Shown piece after piece: positions 1-11,687 of a stretch of 64,000 nucleotides of DNA (its first letter is position 1; every line of letters starts with the position of its first letter). The position numbers and the translations under genes are program-made. The notes beneath the pieces were generated by a model. That model was given only the letters and a program-made list of their open reading frames with translations. It was not told the DNA's origin and did not search any database. Source of the stretch: Lutraria lutraria (Eukaryota > Mollusca > Bivalvia > Venerida > Mactridae); the NCBI GenBank assembly GCA_964023205.1, contig OZ026842.1:12936716-13000715 (forward strand), written 5' to 3'.

Positions 1-224
1 AGCTATGTTAAACCAAATTGTTTCAAACAGTTTCAGGTCCTACATAATCTGGCAAACGGAGATAACATTCCAAAGATGATTTTAAGGGTTGAGACAACAA
101 GAAACAATGCTACATGACAATATGTAGTATGATAATCTCTGAAGGGAGGTCAGTTTACAGGTTTTGTCGGAATTTACACCCTAAAAAGGGATATGGATGT
201 TTTAGCGCTCATACAACCAGAAGC

Positions 225-560
225 ATTCATACCCCCATAAGTGGGTGGGGATGGGCGAGTGTTCACCCCCATGGAAATGGTCGGGAAGGGGTCACGTTCA
301 TACCCTCAGAAACTGGTGAGGTTGGGTTTGTATACGCAGCCCCGGAAGTAGGTTGGGTTAGTACATTGTTCACACCTCTGAAAGTAGGTAGGGATGGGCG
401 AGTGTGTACACCCCTGGAAGTAGGTGGGAAGGGGTCAGCATTATTACCCTCAGACACTGGTGAAGTTGGGTTTGTTCATAGTTTACACCTTAGGAAGTAG
501 GTAAAGTTAGGTCATGGGTTATACCTCTGGAAACAGGTGAGGTAAGATCAGTATTCATCA
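225..560. repeat. Degenerate minisatellite, ~45 bp unit
   Basis: About seven imperfect copies of a G-rich unit built on 'CCTCTGGAAGTAGGTGGG' follow one another. In one frame they read as repeats of Pro-x-Glu-Val-Gly, so the 128-codon open frame here is a by-product of the repeat. Copies near 300 and 445 resemble each other more than their neighbours, hinting at a longer period of about 150-180 bp. No gene is supported. Confidence 0.6.
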
Positions 561-734
561 AAGCCTGAAAGGGTTGGAACACTGAATCAGATACAAGACG
601 TAGGAAACAAATTTTGTTCAGATGCATTTACTGAAACAACAAGGGTTGCTGAAGACATGCCCTCTGGAAGAAGGTATGTGTGATAAAAAAGTATCATTGA
701 TAAACATGTCAGAATTAATAGCTACTTGGAAGGA

Positions 735-1424
735 TGACGAGGCAAGAAAAAGCTCAACTTAGCAAGATTTAGAGGCTGTGTACAGAATATTGTTGTCCAG
801 TCAAAATGTATTCGAAAATTATTCACAGATAACAGAAACATTACTTATATTGTCAGGTTAGGTAACAATAATAGACAGCATGAACTCATTTTGAAAATAC
901 AGGAAAACCTCTCCAGAGTGGCCCTCTCTTGAGCAACAAGCTCCCAACAACAGCATGGTTTTTTCACACTGCATGATTTAAGCACTAATTTAATCTCTCT
1001 AGAGCAACAATCTCTCAACAACATAATTTTGATGCCCCCAAAGGGTGTTGCTTAGGAGAGGTTGCACTGTATATGAATTTTATGAAAAACACAATGTCGA
1101 TTTGATCATTACTGGTAATTGGATTCCATGAAAAATCAACCAAAGAGCAGACTATTTTAAGTAAATGTTCAGATTGCAACGACTGGTCAACTTCAGAAAA
1201 AGTTTTTAATCAATTAAACAATGTTTGGTGTCCGCACAGTGTTGATAGATTTGCCAGTCATTATAATGCTAAATGTATGAGATTCAATTCTAGATGGTGG
1301 GTTAAAGGGACAGAAGCTATCAATTGTTTTGATCAGAATTGGTGTGGTGTGTGTAGCTGGTTGGTTCCATCATTAAATCTTGCAAAATGTATTTCTAAAA
1401 TGAAACATGATAAAAGCCCAGGTA
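735..1424 (+). pseudogene. Decayed RT/RNase H C-terminal region of a tyrosine-recombinase (DIRS/Ngaro-type) retroelement
   Basis: Translated piecewise on the plus strand, the stretch shows the RNase H-like order of this class: 'LFTDNRNITYIV' near 820, 'NVDLIITGNWIP' near 1095-1125, then 'WCPHSVDRFASHYNAK' near 1230-1275, 'RFNSRWW' near 1280 and 'NWCGVCSWLVP' near 1340-1370. The DNxxxxxIV and PHxVDRFAsxxNaxxxrFnSRfw strings are typical of DIRS-type elements. The frame is broken by stops and by a MITE at 900-1069, so this is a fossil. The matching recombinase fragment lies at 2306-2602. Confidence 0.65.
900..1069. mobile_element. MITE family A, copy 1 (nested in RNase H remnant)
   Basis: Terminal inverted repeats CAGgaaAACCTCTCC and its complement ending GGAGAGGTTGCACTG are flanked on both sides by TA (898-899, 1070-1071), the Tc1/mariner-type target duplication. 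The internal part has no coding capacity. Related copies are at 37928, 42881 and 57916. The insertion splits the RNase H reading frame between 'LILKI' and 'FYEKHNVDL'. Confidence 0.75.
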
Positions 1425-1600
1425 CAGGTACTTGTGTTAGCAGCCACCTCCGAATAAAGGCCGCTCAGTCAATAAAGGCCATTCTTTTAAAAAGATGTCA
1501 TTGATTATCTAGAACAAAATTACCTTCTAATAAAGGCTACCTGTCAATAAAGGTCACATTATGTCTTTCCCAAGGTGGCCTTTGTTCACAGGTTTGACTG
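1425..1600. mobile_element. MITE family B, copy 1
   Basis: The right end GGTTTGACTG followed by TA is well kept. The left end (CAGGTACTTGTGTTAGCAGC) is a degraded form of the CAGTCAAACC terminus of the copy at 40894. The inside repeats 'AATAAAGGCC' several times. TA flanks both sides. It sits between the RNase H and recombinase parts of the retroelement remnant. Confidence 0.65.
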
Positions 1601-1929
1601 TACACTGATTATACCACAATGGACTTCAACTCCAGATAGACACAAGGAAGTGAAAGATGATGGCACATTGACCAATGTTAGTGAAAGATGATGGTGCATT
1701 CAAATACTTTATAAGTGACTATAAATTATTGCCTATATCAGGGGCGATAAATACAGGTAAAGACAATAATGTCATCTTTGGTGAAGAACCATCCACTTTT
1801 CAAATGTTATAGCCATGAAATATGATGCACAACGCTATTAACAAACAAGAGTGCCAAAATATCACAAAATACACCCTTCAAAAGGTTTGGGATACTATGA
1901 ATGGCAAATTACATATCGTTTTTAATATA

Positions 1930-2260
1930 AGCAACATTTGTCAAAAATGATGATTATCAAATAATATAATCACCAAGTTTGCTGAAGATCGGTTGATAAA
2001 TGGTCGACTTCTAGCAGGTGGACACTGCATTTTTAGTCAATTTTCAAAGTGTCAAGGGGCATAACTCAGAAAGGCCTGGGCCATTTGGCTGGTTATCAAA
2101 CTTGACTGAGATCTCATGCCCACGAGTTCCACTAAGTTTGGTGAAAATCATTGATAATTGGTCGACTGGGTGTACAGTGCATTTTAGTCAAATTTCAATG
2201 TATAAAGGGGCATAACTCAGAACAACCTGGGGCATCTCCTTGAAAGACATATCTATGATT
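1930..2260. repeat. Dispersed repeat, two ~165 bp sub-copies
   Basis: Two similar blocks contain 'GAAGATCGGTTGATAAATGG' / 'GAAAATCATTGATAATTGG', 'GTCGACT' and 'AAGGGGCATAACTCAGAA'. Blocks ending in 'GGGGCATAACTC' are common in bivalve genomes. The 65-codon open frame inside is not supported as a gene. Confidence 0.5.
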
Positions 2261-2305
2261 CTGTGATCATATGGAAGTTTTTTCTGATTTAATGAGTTTA
2301 GTAAT

Positions 2306-2602
2306 TTGAATTGTAATGAAATAACATTCAATGAACATCATGTCTTGATTTTTGTTAGTCAAAGTAAAACTGATGTTTATAGACAAGGAAAATATGCTTA
2401 TATTGCTAAAGGTGTTACTTGTGCAAGTCCAGTTGCGGTGTTACAGAGGTATATGAAAAGTGCTGATTTTTGTCATGATTCAGACACGTTTTTATTTTGT
2501 TGTGCTAGTAGATCAGGAAGAAAATGCTTTTTGTCAAGAAAGAATAAGGAATTAAGTCACACTAGGGCTAGAGAGTGCATCCTTAGTAAGCTTAAGTCTT
2601 AA
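2306..2602 (+). pseudogene. Tyrosine recombinase fragment of a YR retroelement
   Basis: An open 98-codon fragment contains 'SKTDVYRQG', 'CASPVAVLQRYM' and 'LSHTRARECI'. The last resembles the catalytic block 2 of the tyrosine recombinases encoded by DIRS/Ngaro and Crypton elements (S-x-T-R-x-R-E). The upstream catalytic Arg region and the downstream H-x-x-R / Tyr block are absent, so it is a truncated and presumably inactive piece of the element whose RNase H lies at 735-1424. A Crypton origin is possible if the two pieces are unrelated. Confidence 0.6.
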
Positions 2603-2792
2603 GCCCCAAATTTAAACTTAGGTACTCAAACATTAAATGCTAGCAGTGCTACAACAGCTGCTAATGCTGACGGGGTATGAGAACATTGTATAAAATGTCA
2701 TGGTCTGTGGAAATCTTACAAAGCAAAAGATTCTTACATTGACTCAAACTTGATAGTTCTTAAATATTCATTAAAGCATTCATAATCACATA

Positions 2793-3471
2793 CAGTAAAA
2801 CCTTGATTATCCGAACACCGATTATCTGAATACCCGGTATTATCCGAATAAAATCTTTGGTCCCGATTCCGTCTCTATATATTTCAACTGCAACAAACCC
2901 CGGTTATACGAATCGGATTTTACGAATACCTGGTGTAATCCGAATACATATTGTTTGTTACGATTTTATACAAATTGCGGCGAATAGTTCACTCGGGCAT
3001 AATAAGTTAATACGTGTACGTACCTGGTGATCTGTAAGAAATTATTTGGATTTCAGTGTTTTCAAAATTTAAAAACTGATTTGAACACAATTCAACAAAA
3101 CTACCTAGAATTTGATTCTTTTAATTGTTTGAGAATGTGACGATAGCGATGCCTAGTCGATGTAAGTGAAGAGAGAATGACATATTATTGTGTCGGATTG
3201 TAATCTGCATAATACATAAATGCGCGGATATTTATTAAACAAGAATTATTGTTTCATTTGTTAAAACATAAAACAAGGATAAACTAATAATAAGTGTTTG
3301 TTATACATTTTATTTTATTCTTATAATCGCTCAAGTAACGTCATGTTTGCATACGAGATTTAACTCCCTTGCAATATACGGACAGTACGGAATTTATCGT
3401 TTCCAACCAGTACTGATTATCCAAATGATTTTTCAGGGCCAAACGACATTCGCATAATCGGGGTTTTACTG
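2793..3471. mobile_element. pogo/Tigger-like MITE with TA duplication
   Basis: Terminal inverted repeats CAGTAAAACCTTGATTATCC (left) and the complement of CAGTAAAACCCCGATTATGC (right) are about 28 bp long and flanked by TA at 2791-2792 and 3472-3473. Internal copies of 'TTATCCGAATA' and 'TTTTACGAATACC' extend the ends. No transposase is visible, so it is non-autonomous. A related truncated end (ACAGCAAAACCTCAATTACC) is seen at 34250. Confidence 0.8.
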
Positions 3472-3743
3472 TACATACATGTAATCATATAAGTTGGTAT
3501 TGAATTTGAATAATCCTGATGCGCTCATTTTCAAAGTTCTGGTAACTGTTAAGTGTTTGTTATTTGTACATAGATAGTTATCCTGGCTTCTTATGTTTTC
3601 GACGGTGCAAGCATATTTCGCCCAGTAAACAAACGGACGTTTATTGCATGCACAATTTGACATTGAAGTTATTACTAACATTTAGATTTCTATTTCTAAG
3701 CAAAACAATAGAGTATTGACCTTTTAGAGCCGTTTCATGAAGG

Positions 3744-4800
3744 CAGCCATTTTTGTTTTCCCACTCAATGATGTTACATGTATTCGACGGTTTTCATTGG
3801 TCGATATAAATAGCGATACCGGGTGGGTTAAAAAGTCAATAAACATTTTTTCTGAAAAGCGAAGTTCAGTCAGTGAGTTCAAAGAATATACGAAATTAAA
3901 ACGCTGTTTTTACTATAATACCTAACTGTCAATTTTTAATAGCAACTATGAGGCACTTTTGACAACTTTTCGGTATTTCTTTCCATAAAAAAACTTAGAA
4001 CAAACTATTGTTTAACTTTGGTTTACTGTTCATCATTACCCTTTCTACTGATAAATCTTGCTTTATCACTGTTTTACAAGTATGCATTATTCAAGTCATC
4101 AGCAAAATATGACCTGTCCTTTCTCCTTACTTGGGACTTGGCCTGAATTATTACTGGATACTTAGAGAATTAGCGTAGTGAGGAAACAATAAAATATAAT
4201 TTTGTGGTCTGACACCGGAAGAAAGTATTAGTGGGAGAAAAACTTTTGAGAACACCCTGTACAAAAATTTGTACAGACCACATGACTACCGGAAAAAGTT
4301 ATGTCTGCTACATACATACATGTATTTGTTTGGAGATTTTTAGATGAAAAACAATTTTTCTTGGGTATTTTGTCGACGCAAATTTCGGGAATAGCAATTC
4401 ACCATGAAATATCAGTAAGTGACTTTGATATTGCTAGTTTACCAGTCGTAATTCCATTTTTTAACCGCCTGATATATGTGCAGCAACTAGCATCATTTGT
4501 TTACATTCAGAGGGGGTGGGGCTTAAAGAAAAATCATGAGGCAATCTTGAGAAAATGAAAACCGTCGAAAACATTAGAACGTCGAAATCATAAGATGGCA
4601 CGATAAGTCTATGTTTACTTCATTATTTTTGTTGCATGCTATTAACACTGTGAATAACATAGACATTATTGTCCATAATGCCTTGGCTCGGGTCTTACCA
4701 GTGATTCCATCCATGTTACAATTGAAACAACAAAAATGTTCATCTGTGTACAGTGCTACCTCCCTACAACAGCCACTAATGAGAAGAACAAAAATGGCTG
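3744..4800. repeat. Possible long element bounded by inverted repeats
   Basis: CAGCCATTTTTGTT at about 3744-3757 reappears inverted as AACAAAAATGGCTG near 4787-4800, and CGACGGTTTTC near 3784 reappears inverted as GAAAACCGTCG near 4557. The paired outer and inner arms suggest one inserted element of about 1.06 kb. A palindrome TGTACAAA-AA-TTTGTACA lies inside near 4258. No duplication or transposase is seen, and open frames inside do not look coding. Confidence 0.35.
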
Positions 4801-5040
4801 TTGTAAGGTGACTGTAGTTGAGAGAGTGAAAATAGAGTAAAACATCAATCTGGGTTGCTAGTATACTGGAGGTTACACTGTACATACCCAGTCAGTGGGA
4901 TACCACAGTAAGAAAAGGCCATATACACTGTTGTGCCATTAAAGCATTCTGACTTTGTGAATAGCAAATAGCCCTTGACTAAGTTAATGATGCCACAACA
5001 TTCTTCGGATAAAGCTGAATAAAGCTGAGAAAAAATACGC

Positions 5041-5215
5041 TATTTTAATGAGGTGTTTGTGAAACACCGATGCCTTTCGACAAATGGATAGTTGACCTGT
5101 GACCTACTGTAAACCAGGAAACTTTCACGTCAAGAAACTTTCGTGTTTTTAAGCACTCAGGAATATTCGCAGCATTAAACTTTCACGGATTTGAGGGGAC
5201 CGCGAATCTTCCGAA
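5041..5215. repeat. Partial hairpin module followed by an unrelated dispersed repeat
   Basis: The first ~65 bp match the start of the module of the neighbouring array (GGTGTTTGTGAAACACC), then the match breaks at 'GTAAACCAGGAAACTTTCAC', a different dispersed repeat with recurring 'AAACTTTC(A/G)(C/T)G'. It looks like an old outlying copy of the array module. Confidence 0.5.
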
Positions 5216-6739
5216 ACAAAACATGTTTTGAATGAAATGTATATTTTGAATAGCATGACACAACATTACAATATTCCTAAAGTTCATTTGCAAAGTAAGT
5301 CTATCTTAGAGGTTGTAATTGTAATGTGGTCCAAGCCAGGGCTGATGTCATTTGAGCACCTAATTATTCATCAAGAGGGGTTTGATCCCGACAAATGTTA
5401 TTTAGAAGGTTTGCTTTGGTGATTTCATCTGCCACAGGGTTATCAATATCTTGCAGTGAAGCAAGGATGAAGTTGATTTGGAGTAGATGAAAGATTTGAG
5501 ACAAGTTCACCATGATTTCCATGACGATGGAGAGGAAAGGAGATTTTGTGCTAACATATTATTGTGTTATAGCTTGGCCTTTCTTATTTATCAACATATG
5601 CAGTTTGGTTTCAAAGGCATAGAACATATTTTTTGATAAACTTAAGAAATATAAACTACCTAAGTTATTTGATATATCTAAGATGAAATAATGGTACTAA
5701 AACGCTCACTTGATGAGGTGTTTGTGAAACACCAATGCCCCCTAAAGGGCAAATGGATAGTTGACCTTTGACCTATTGATAGACCTTATCAATAGGGGTC
5801 ATCTATCTGTATTTGACCAACCTTCAAACCAAGTGAAGACCTAAGAGGCCAAAACAGTCGAATTGGCCAGACAAGGTTTGATTACCAACGAGCAAAAAAG
5901 ACGGACATGAGCAAACCAGCAATATATACCCACTATTCTTTGAAATGGGGGCATAACTAGAACTTTAAGAAAGAAACCTACCATTACAAAAATGTGACAA
6001 AAATATCAATGCAAATCATTTCAATTTCAAGACATTTTACCTAATAGAAATAACTGCTAGGATAGTTTTGTAAAAATACTAGTAGAGAATAAAGCTCAGA
6101 AAAACCAACTACCTAAGATTTTTTAAGCTATTTGATATGTCTTAAGTTTTAATAATGGTACTAAAACGCTCACTTAATGTGGTGTTTGTGAAACACCAAT
6201 GCCCACTAAAGAGCAAATTGATAGTTGACCTTTGACCTATTGATAGACCTTATCAATAGGGGTCATCTATCTATATTTGACCAACCTTCAAACCAAGTGA
6301 AGACCTAAGAGGCCAAAACAGTCGAATTGGCCAGACAAGGTTTGATTACAAACGAGCAAAAAGGACGGACATGAGCAAACCAGCAATATATACCCCCATT
6401 TCTATAAAATGGGGGCATAACTAGAAGTTTAAAAATGAACCCTACAATTACAAAAATATGACAAAAATAAAAATACAATTCATGTCAATTCAAGACATTT
6501 TACTTAATAGAAATAACTACTTGCATCAGAATTCAGCTTCTAGAAATATTTAGGAAGTTGATTTTTCCTTAGCTTTATAAAATCTACAATTGAAGCTAAA
6601 ATAAGGGTACTAAAATGATATCTAAATGAGGCGTTCGTAATAAAGAAACAAAAATCTAGGAAAATCTAAATTCACCTCCTAAAAAATGAAGCTATTAAAT
6701 TGGAACAATTTTTATTCAAGATGTATTGTTTGTAGGTCA

Positions 6740-7455
6740 GAATTCAGTGTTTGTGAAGCAGTTAATGGAACCCTGACAACTTTGTAATGGTTTGTGTCAT
6801 CTGCAAATATATGGGTGTTTGCCCTGAAGTCAGAAACAATGTCATCGATAAATATCAAGAAAATGAGGGGCCCATAATTGACTCCTGTGGAATCCCAGCT
6901 TTAATATCATTCCACTTAGATTGAGCATCATGCAGAACAACATTTTGCTGTCTGCCACTCAGATAAGATGAGAACCAATTAAAAAGACTGCCAGAAATCC
7001 CAAAATGTTTCAGTCTGAAGAGGAAAGTATGATGCGAGACACAGGCAAAAGTTCTTGCTTATGTCGCAGAATAAAGCTCTGGAATTGACAGCCTCAGTGA
7101 AGAAGTTGTATAGATGAGCCAGGTGGTTAACTGTTGAGTCACCAGGTACAAAGCCTGATCTAAAGCAGGTTGAGAAGACCATTGTCACTATTGTGGTTTA
7201 ACTTAAGCCTGTAGACTACCCTTTCAAGGACTTTCCCTATGGTACAGAGTAGAGATACAGGTTGACATTTGCCAACATGAAAATGGCTTTAAGGAGTGAC
7301 AAAAGTGTCTTTCCATGAGCTATGAAAAGCTGAAGAGGACAGTGACTGGTAAAAAAAGTCACACAGAGGAGTGGACAGTTCAAACTTTCTAATACCCTCT
7401 ATCTTAGAAGTTGTAATTGTAATGTGGTCCAAGACAGGGCTGATGACATTCACAT
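6740..7455 (-). pseudogene. Reverse-transcriptase fragment, array unit 1
   Basis: On the minus strand the segment reads with frameshifts through non-LTR reverse-transcriptase motifs in order: 'PVSLLCTIGKVLERVVH', 'FRSGFVPGDSTVNHLAHLYN' with 'FCDISK' (catalytic motif A region, the Asp of F-x-D-x-x-K/T-A-F-D), then 'WNDIKAGIPQ' and 'HIFADDTS' (the F-A-D-D box). Stops and frameshifts make it non-functional. The motif order fits a Jockey/CR1/RTE-type LINE; the exact clade cannot be told by eye. Confidence 0.75.
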
Positions 7456-8854
7456 CATTTTGCAGAGTTCAAGTACCTAATTATTCATCGGGAGGGTTTG
7501 ATCCCGACAAATGTTATTTAGAAGGTTTGCTTTGGTGATTTCATCTGCCACAGGGCTATCAATATCTTGCAGTGAAGCAAGGATGAAGTTGATTTGGAGG
7601 AGATGAAAGATTTGAGACAAGTTCACAATGACTTCCATGATGATGGAGAGGAAAGGAGATTTTGTGCTAACATATTATTGTGTTATAGCTTGGCCTTTCT
7701 TATTTATCAACATATGCAGTTTGGTTTCGAAGGCATAAAACTTATTTTTTGATAAACTTAAGAAAAATAAACTACCTAAGTTATTTGTTATATCTAAGAT
7801 GAAATAATGGTACTAAAACGCTCACTTAATGAGGTGTTTGTGAAACACCAATGCTCCCTTAAGAGCAAATGGATAGTTGACCTTTGACCTATTGATAGAC
7901 CTTATCAATAGGGGTCATCTATCTGTATTTGACCAACCTTCAAACCAAGTGAAGACCTAAGAGGCCAAAACAGTCGAATTGGCCAGACAAGGTTTGATTA
8001 CCAACGAGCAAAAAAGACGGACATGAGCAAACCAGCAATATATACCCACTATTCTTTGAAATGGGGGCATAACTAGAACTTTAAGAAAGAAACCTACCAT
8101 TACAAAAATGTGACAAAAATATCAATGCAAATCATTTCAATTTCAAGACATTTTACCTAATAGAAATAACTGCTAGGATAGTTTTGTAAAAATACTAGTA
8201 GAGAATAAAGCTCAGAAAAACCAACTACCTAAGATTTTTTAAGCTATTTGATATGTCTTAAGTTTTAATAATGGTACTAAAACGCTCACTCAATGCGGTG
8301 TTTGTGAAACACCAATGCCTGCTAAAGAGCAAATTGATAGTTGACCTTTGACCTATTGATAGACCTTATCAATAGGGGTCATCTATCTATATTTGACCAA
8401 CCTTCAAACCAAGTGAAGACCTAAGAGGCCAAAACAGTCGAATTGGCCAGACAAGGTTTGATTACAAACGAGCAAAAAGGACGGACATGAGCAAACCAGC
8501 AATATATACCCCCATTTCTATAAAATGGGGGCATAACTAGAAGTTTAAAAATGAACCCTACAATTACAAAAATATTACAAAAATAAAAATACAATTCATG
8601 TCAATTCAAGACATTTTACTTAATAGAAATAACTACTTGCATCAGAATTCAGCTTCTAGAAATATTTAGGAAGTTGATTTTTCCTTAGCTTTATAAAATC
8701 TACAATTGAAGCTAAAATAAGGGTACTAAAATGATATCTAAATGAGGCGTTCATAATAAAGAAACAAAAATCTAGGAAAATCTAAATTCACCTCATAAAA
8801 AATGAAGCTATTAAATTGGAACAATTTTTATTCAAGAAGTATTGTTTGTAGGTC

Positions 8855-9571
8855 AGAATTCAGTGTTTGTGAAGCAGTTAATGGAACCCTGACAACTTTG
8901 TAATGGCTTGTGTCATCTGCAAATATATGGGCGTTTGCCTTGAAGTCAGAAACAATGTCATCGATAAATATCAAGAAAATGAGGGGCCCATAATTGACTC
9001 CTGTGGGATCCCAGCGTTAATATCATTCCACTTTGATTGAGCATCATGCAGAACAACATTTTGCTGTCTGCCACTCAGATAAGATGAGAACCAATTAAAA
9101 AGACTGCCAGAAATCCCAAAATGTTTCAGTCTGAAGAGGAAAGTATGATGCGAGACACAGGCAAAAGTTCTTGCTTATGTCGCAGAATACACCTCTGGAA
9201 TTGACAGCCTCCGTGAAGAAGTTGTATAGATGAGCCAGGTGGTTAACTGTTGAGTCACCAGGTACAAAGCCTGATCTAAAGCAGGTTGAGAAGACCATTG
9301 TCACTATTGTGGTTTAACTTAAGCCTGTAGACTACCCTTTCAAGGACTTTCCCTATGGTACAGAGTAGAGATACAGGTTGACATTTGCCAACATGAAAAT
9401 GGCTTTAAGGAGTGACAAAAGTGTCTTTCCATGAGCTATGAAAAGCTGAAGAGGACAGTGACTGGTAAAAAAAGTCACACAGAGGAGTGGACAGTTCAAA
9501 CTTTCTAATATCCTCTATCTTAGAAGTTGTAATTGTAATGTGGTCCAAGACAGGGCTGATGACATTCACAT
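8855..9571 (-). pseudogene. Reverse-transcriptase fragment, array unit 2 (variant B)
   Basis: Nearly the same sequence as the unit 1 fragment 2116 bp upstream, with the same frameshifts. It differs in reading 'GVFCDISK' instead of 'ALFCDISK', a variant shared with the copy at 15195-15907. Confidence 0.75.
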
Positions 9572-10969
9572 CATTTTGCAGAGTTCAAGTACCTAATTAT
9601 TCATCGGGAGGGTTTGATCCCGACAAATGTTATTTAGAAGGTTTGCTTTGGTGATTTCATCTGCCACAGGGCTATCAATATCTTGCAGTGAAGCAAGGAT
9701 GAAGTTGATTTGGAGGAGATGAAAGATTTGAGACAAGTTCACAATGACTTCCATGATGATGGAGAGGAAAGGAGATTTTGTGCTAACATATTATTGTGTT
9801 ATAGCTTGGCCTTTCTTATTTATCAACATATGCAGTTTGGTTTCGAAGGCATAAAACTTATTTTTTGATAAACTTAAGAAATATAAACTACCTAAGTTAT
9901 TTGATATATCTAAGATGAAATAATGGTACTAAAACGCTCACTTGATGAGGTGTTTGTGAAACACCAATGCCCCCTAAAGGGCAAATGGATAGTTGACCTT
10001 TGACCTATTGATAGACCTTATCAATAGGGGTCATCTATCTGTATTTGACCAACCTTCAAACCAAGTGAAGACCTAAGAGGCCAAAACAGTCGAATTGGCC
10101 AGACAAGGTTTGATTACCAACGAGCAAAAAAGACGGACATGAGCAAACCAGCAATATATACCCACTATTCTTTGAAATGGGGGCATAACTAGAACTTTAA
10201 GAAAGAAACCTACCATTACAAAAATGTGACAAAAATATCAATGCAAATCATTTCAATTTCAAGACATTTTACCTAATAGAAATAACTGCTAGGATAGTTT
10301 TGTAAAAATACTAGTAGAGAATAAAGCTCAGAAAAACCAACTACCTAAGATTTTTTAAGCTATTTGATATGTCTTAAGTTTTAATAATGGTACTAAAACG
10401 CTCACTTAATGTGGTGTTTGTGAAACACCAATGCCCACTAAAGAGCAAATTGATAGTTGACCTTTGACCTATTGATAGACCTTATCAATAGGGGTCATCT
10501 ATCTATATTTGACCAACCTTCAAACCAAGTGAAGACCTAAGAGGCCAAAACAGTCGAATTGGCCAGACAAGGTTTGATTACAAACGAGCAAAAAGGACGG
10601 ACATGAGCAAACCAGCAATATATACCCCCATTTCTATAAAATGGGGGCATAACTAGAAGTTTAAAAATGAACCCTACAATTACAAAAATATGACAAAAAT
10701 AAAAATACAATTCATGTCAATTCAAGACATTTTACTTAATAGAAATAACTACTTGCATCAGAATTCAGCTTCTAGAAATATTTAGGAAGTTGATTTTTCC
10801 TTAGCTTTATAAAATCTACAATTGAAGCTAAAATAAGGGTACTAAAATGATATCTAAATGAGGCGTTCGTAATAAAGAAACAAAAATCTAGGAAAATCTA
10901 AATTCACCTCCTAAAAAATGAAGCTATTAAATTGGAACAATTTTTATTCAAGATGTATTCTTTGTAGGT

Positions 10970-11687
10970 CAGAATTCAGTGTTTGTGAAGCAGTTAATGG
11001 AACCCTGACAACTTTGTAATGGCTTGTGTCATCTGCAAATATATGGGCGTTTGCCCTGAAGTCAGAAACAATGTCATCGATAAATATCAAGAAAATGAGG
11101 GGCCCATAATTGACTCCTGTGGAATCCCAGCTTTAATATCATTCCACTTTGATTGAGCATCATGCAGAACAACATTTTGCTGTCTGCCACTCAGATAAGA
11201 TGAGAACCAATTAAAAAGACTGCCAGAAATCCCAAAATGTTTCAGTCTGAAGAGGAAAGTATGATGCGAGACACAGGCAAAAGTTCTTGCTTATGTCGCA
11301 GAATAAAGCTCTGGAATTGACAGCCTCAGTGAAGAAGTTGTATAGATGAGCCAGGTGGTTAACTGTTGAGTCACCAGGTACAAAGCCTGATCTAAAGCAG
11401 GTTGAGAAGATCATTGTCACTATTGTGGTTTAACTTAAGCCTGTAGACTACCCTTTCAAGGACTTTCCCTATGGTACAGAGTAGAGATACAGGTTGACAT
11501 TTGCCAACATGAAAATGACTTTAAGGAGTGACAAAAGTGTCTTTCCATGAGCTATGAAAAGCTGAAGAGGACAGTGACTGGTAAAAAAAGTCACACAGAG
11601 GAGTGGACAGTTCAAACTTTCTAATATCCTCTATCTTAGAAGTTGTAATTGTAATGTGGTCCAAGACAGGGCTGATGACATTCACAT
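10970..11687 (-). pseudogene. Reverse-transcriptase fragment, array unit 3
   Basis: Repeat of the unit 1 type ('ALFCDISK'), 2116 bp after the unit 2 copy, with the same inactivating changes. Confidence 0.75.

Noticed and set aside
114..500. 128-codon frame at the left edge
   Set aside because: It follows a degenerate ~45 bp minisatellite and shows only the repeat.
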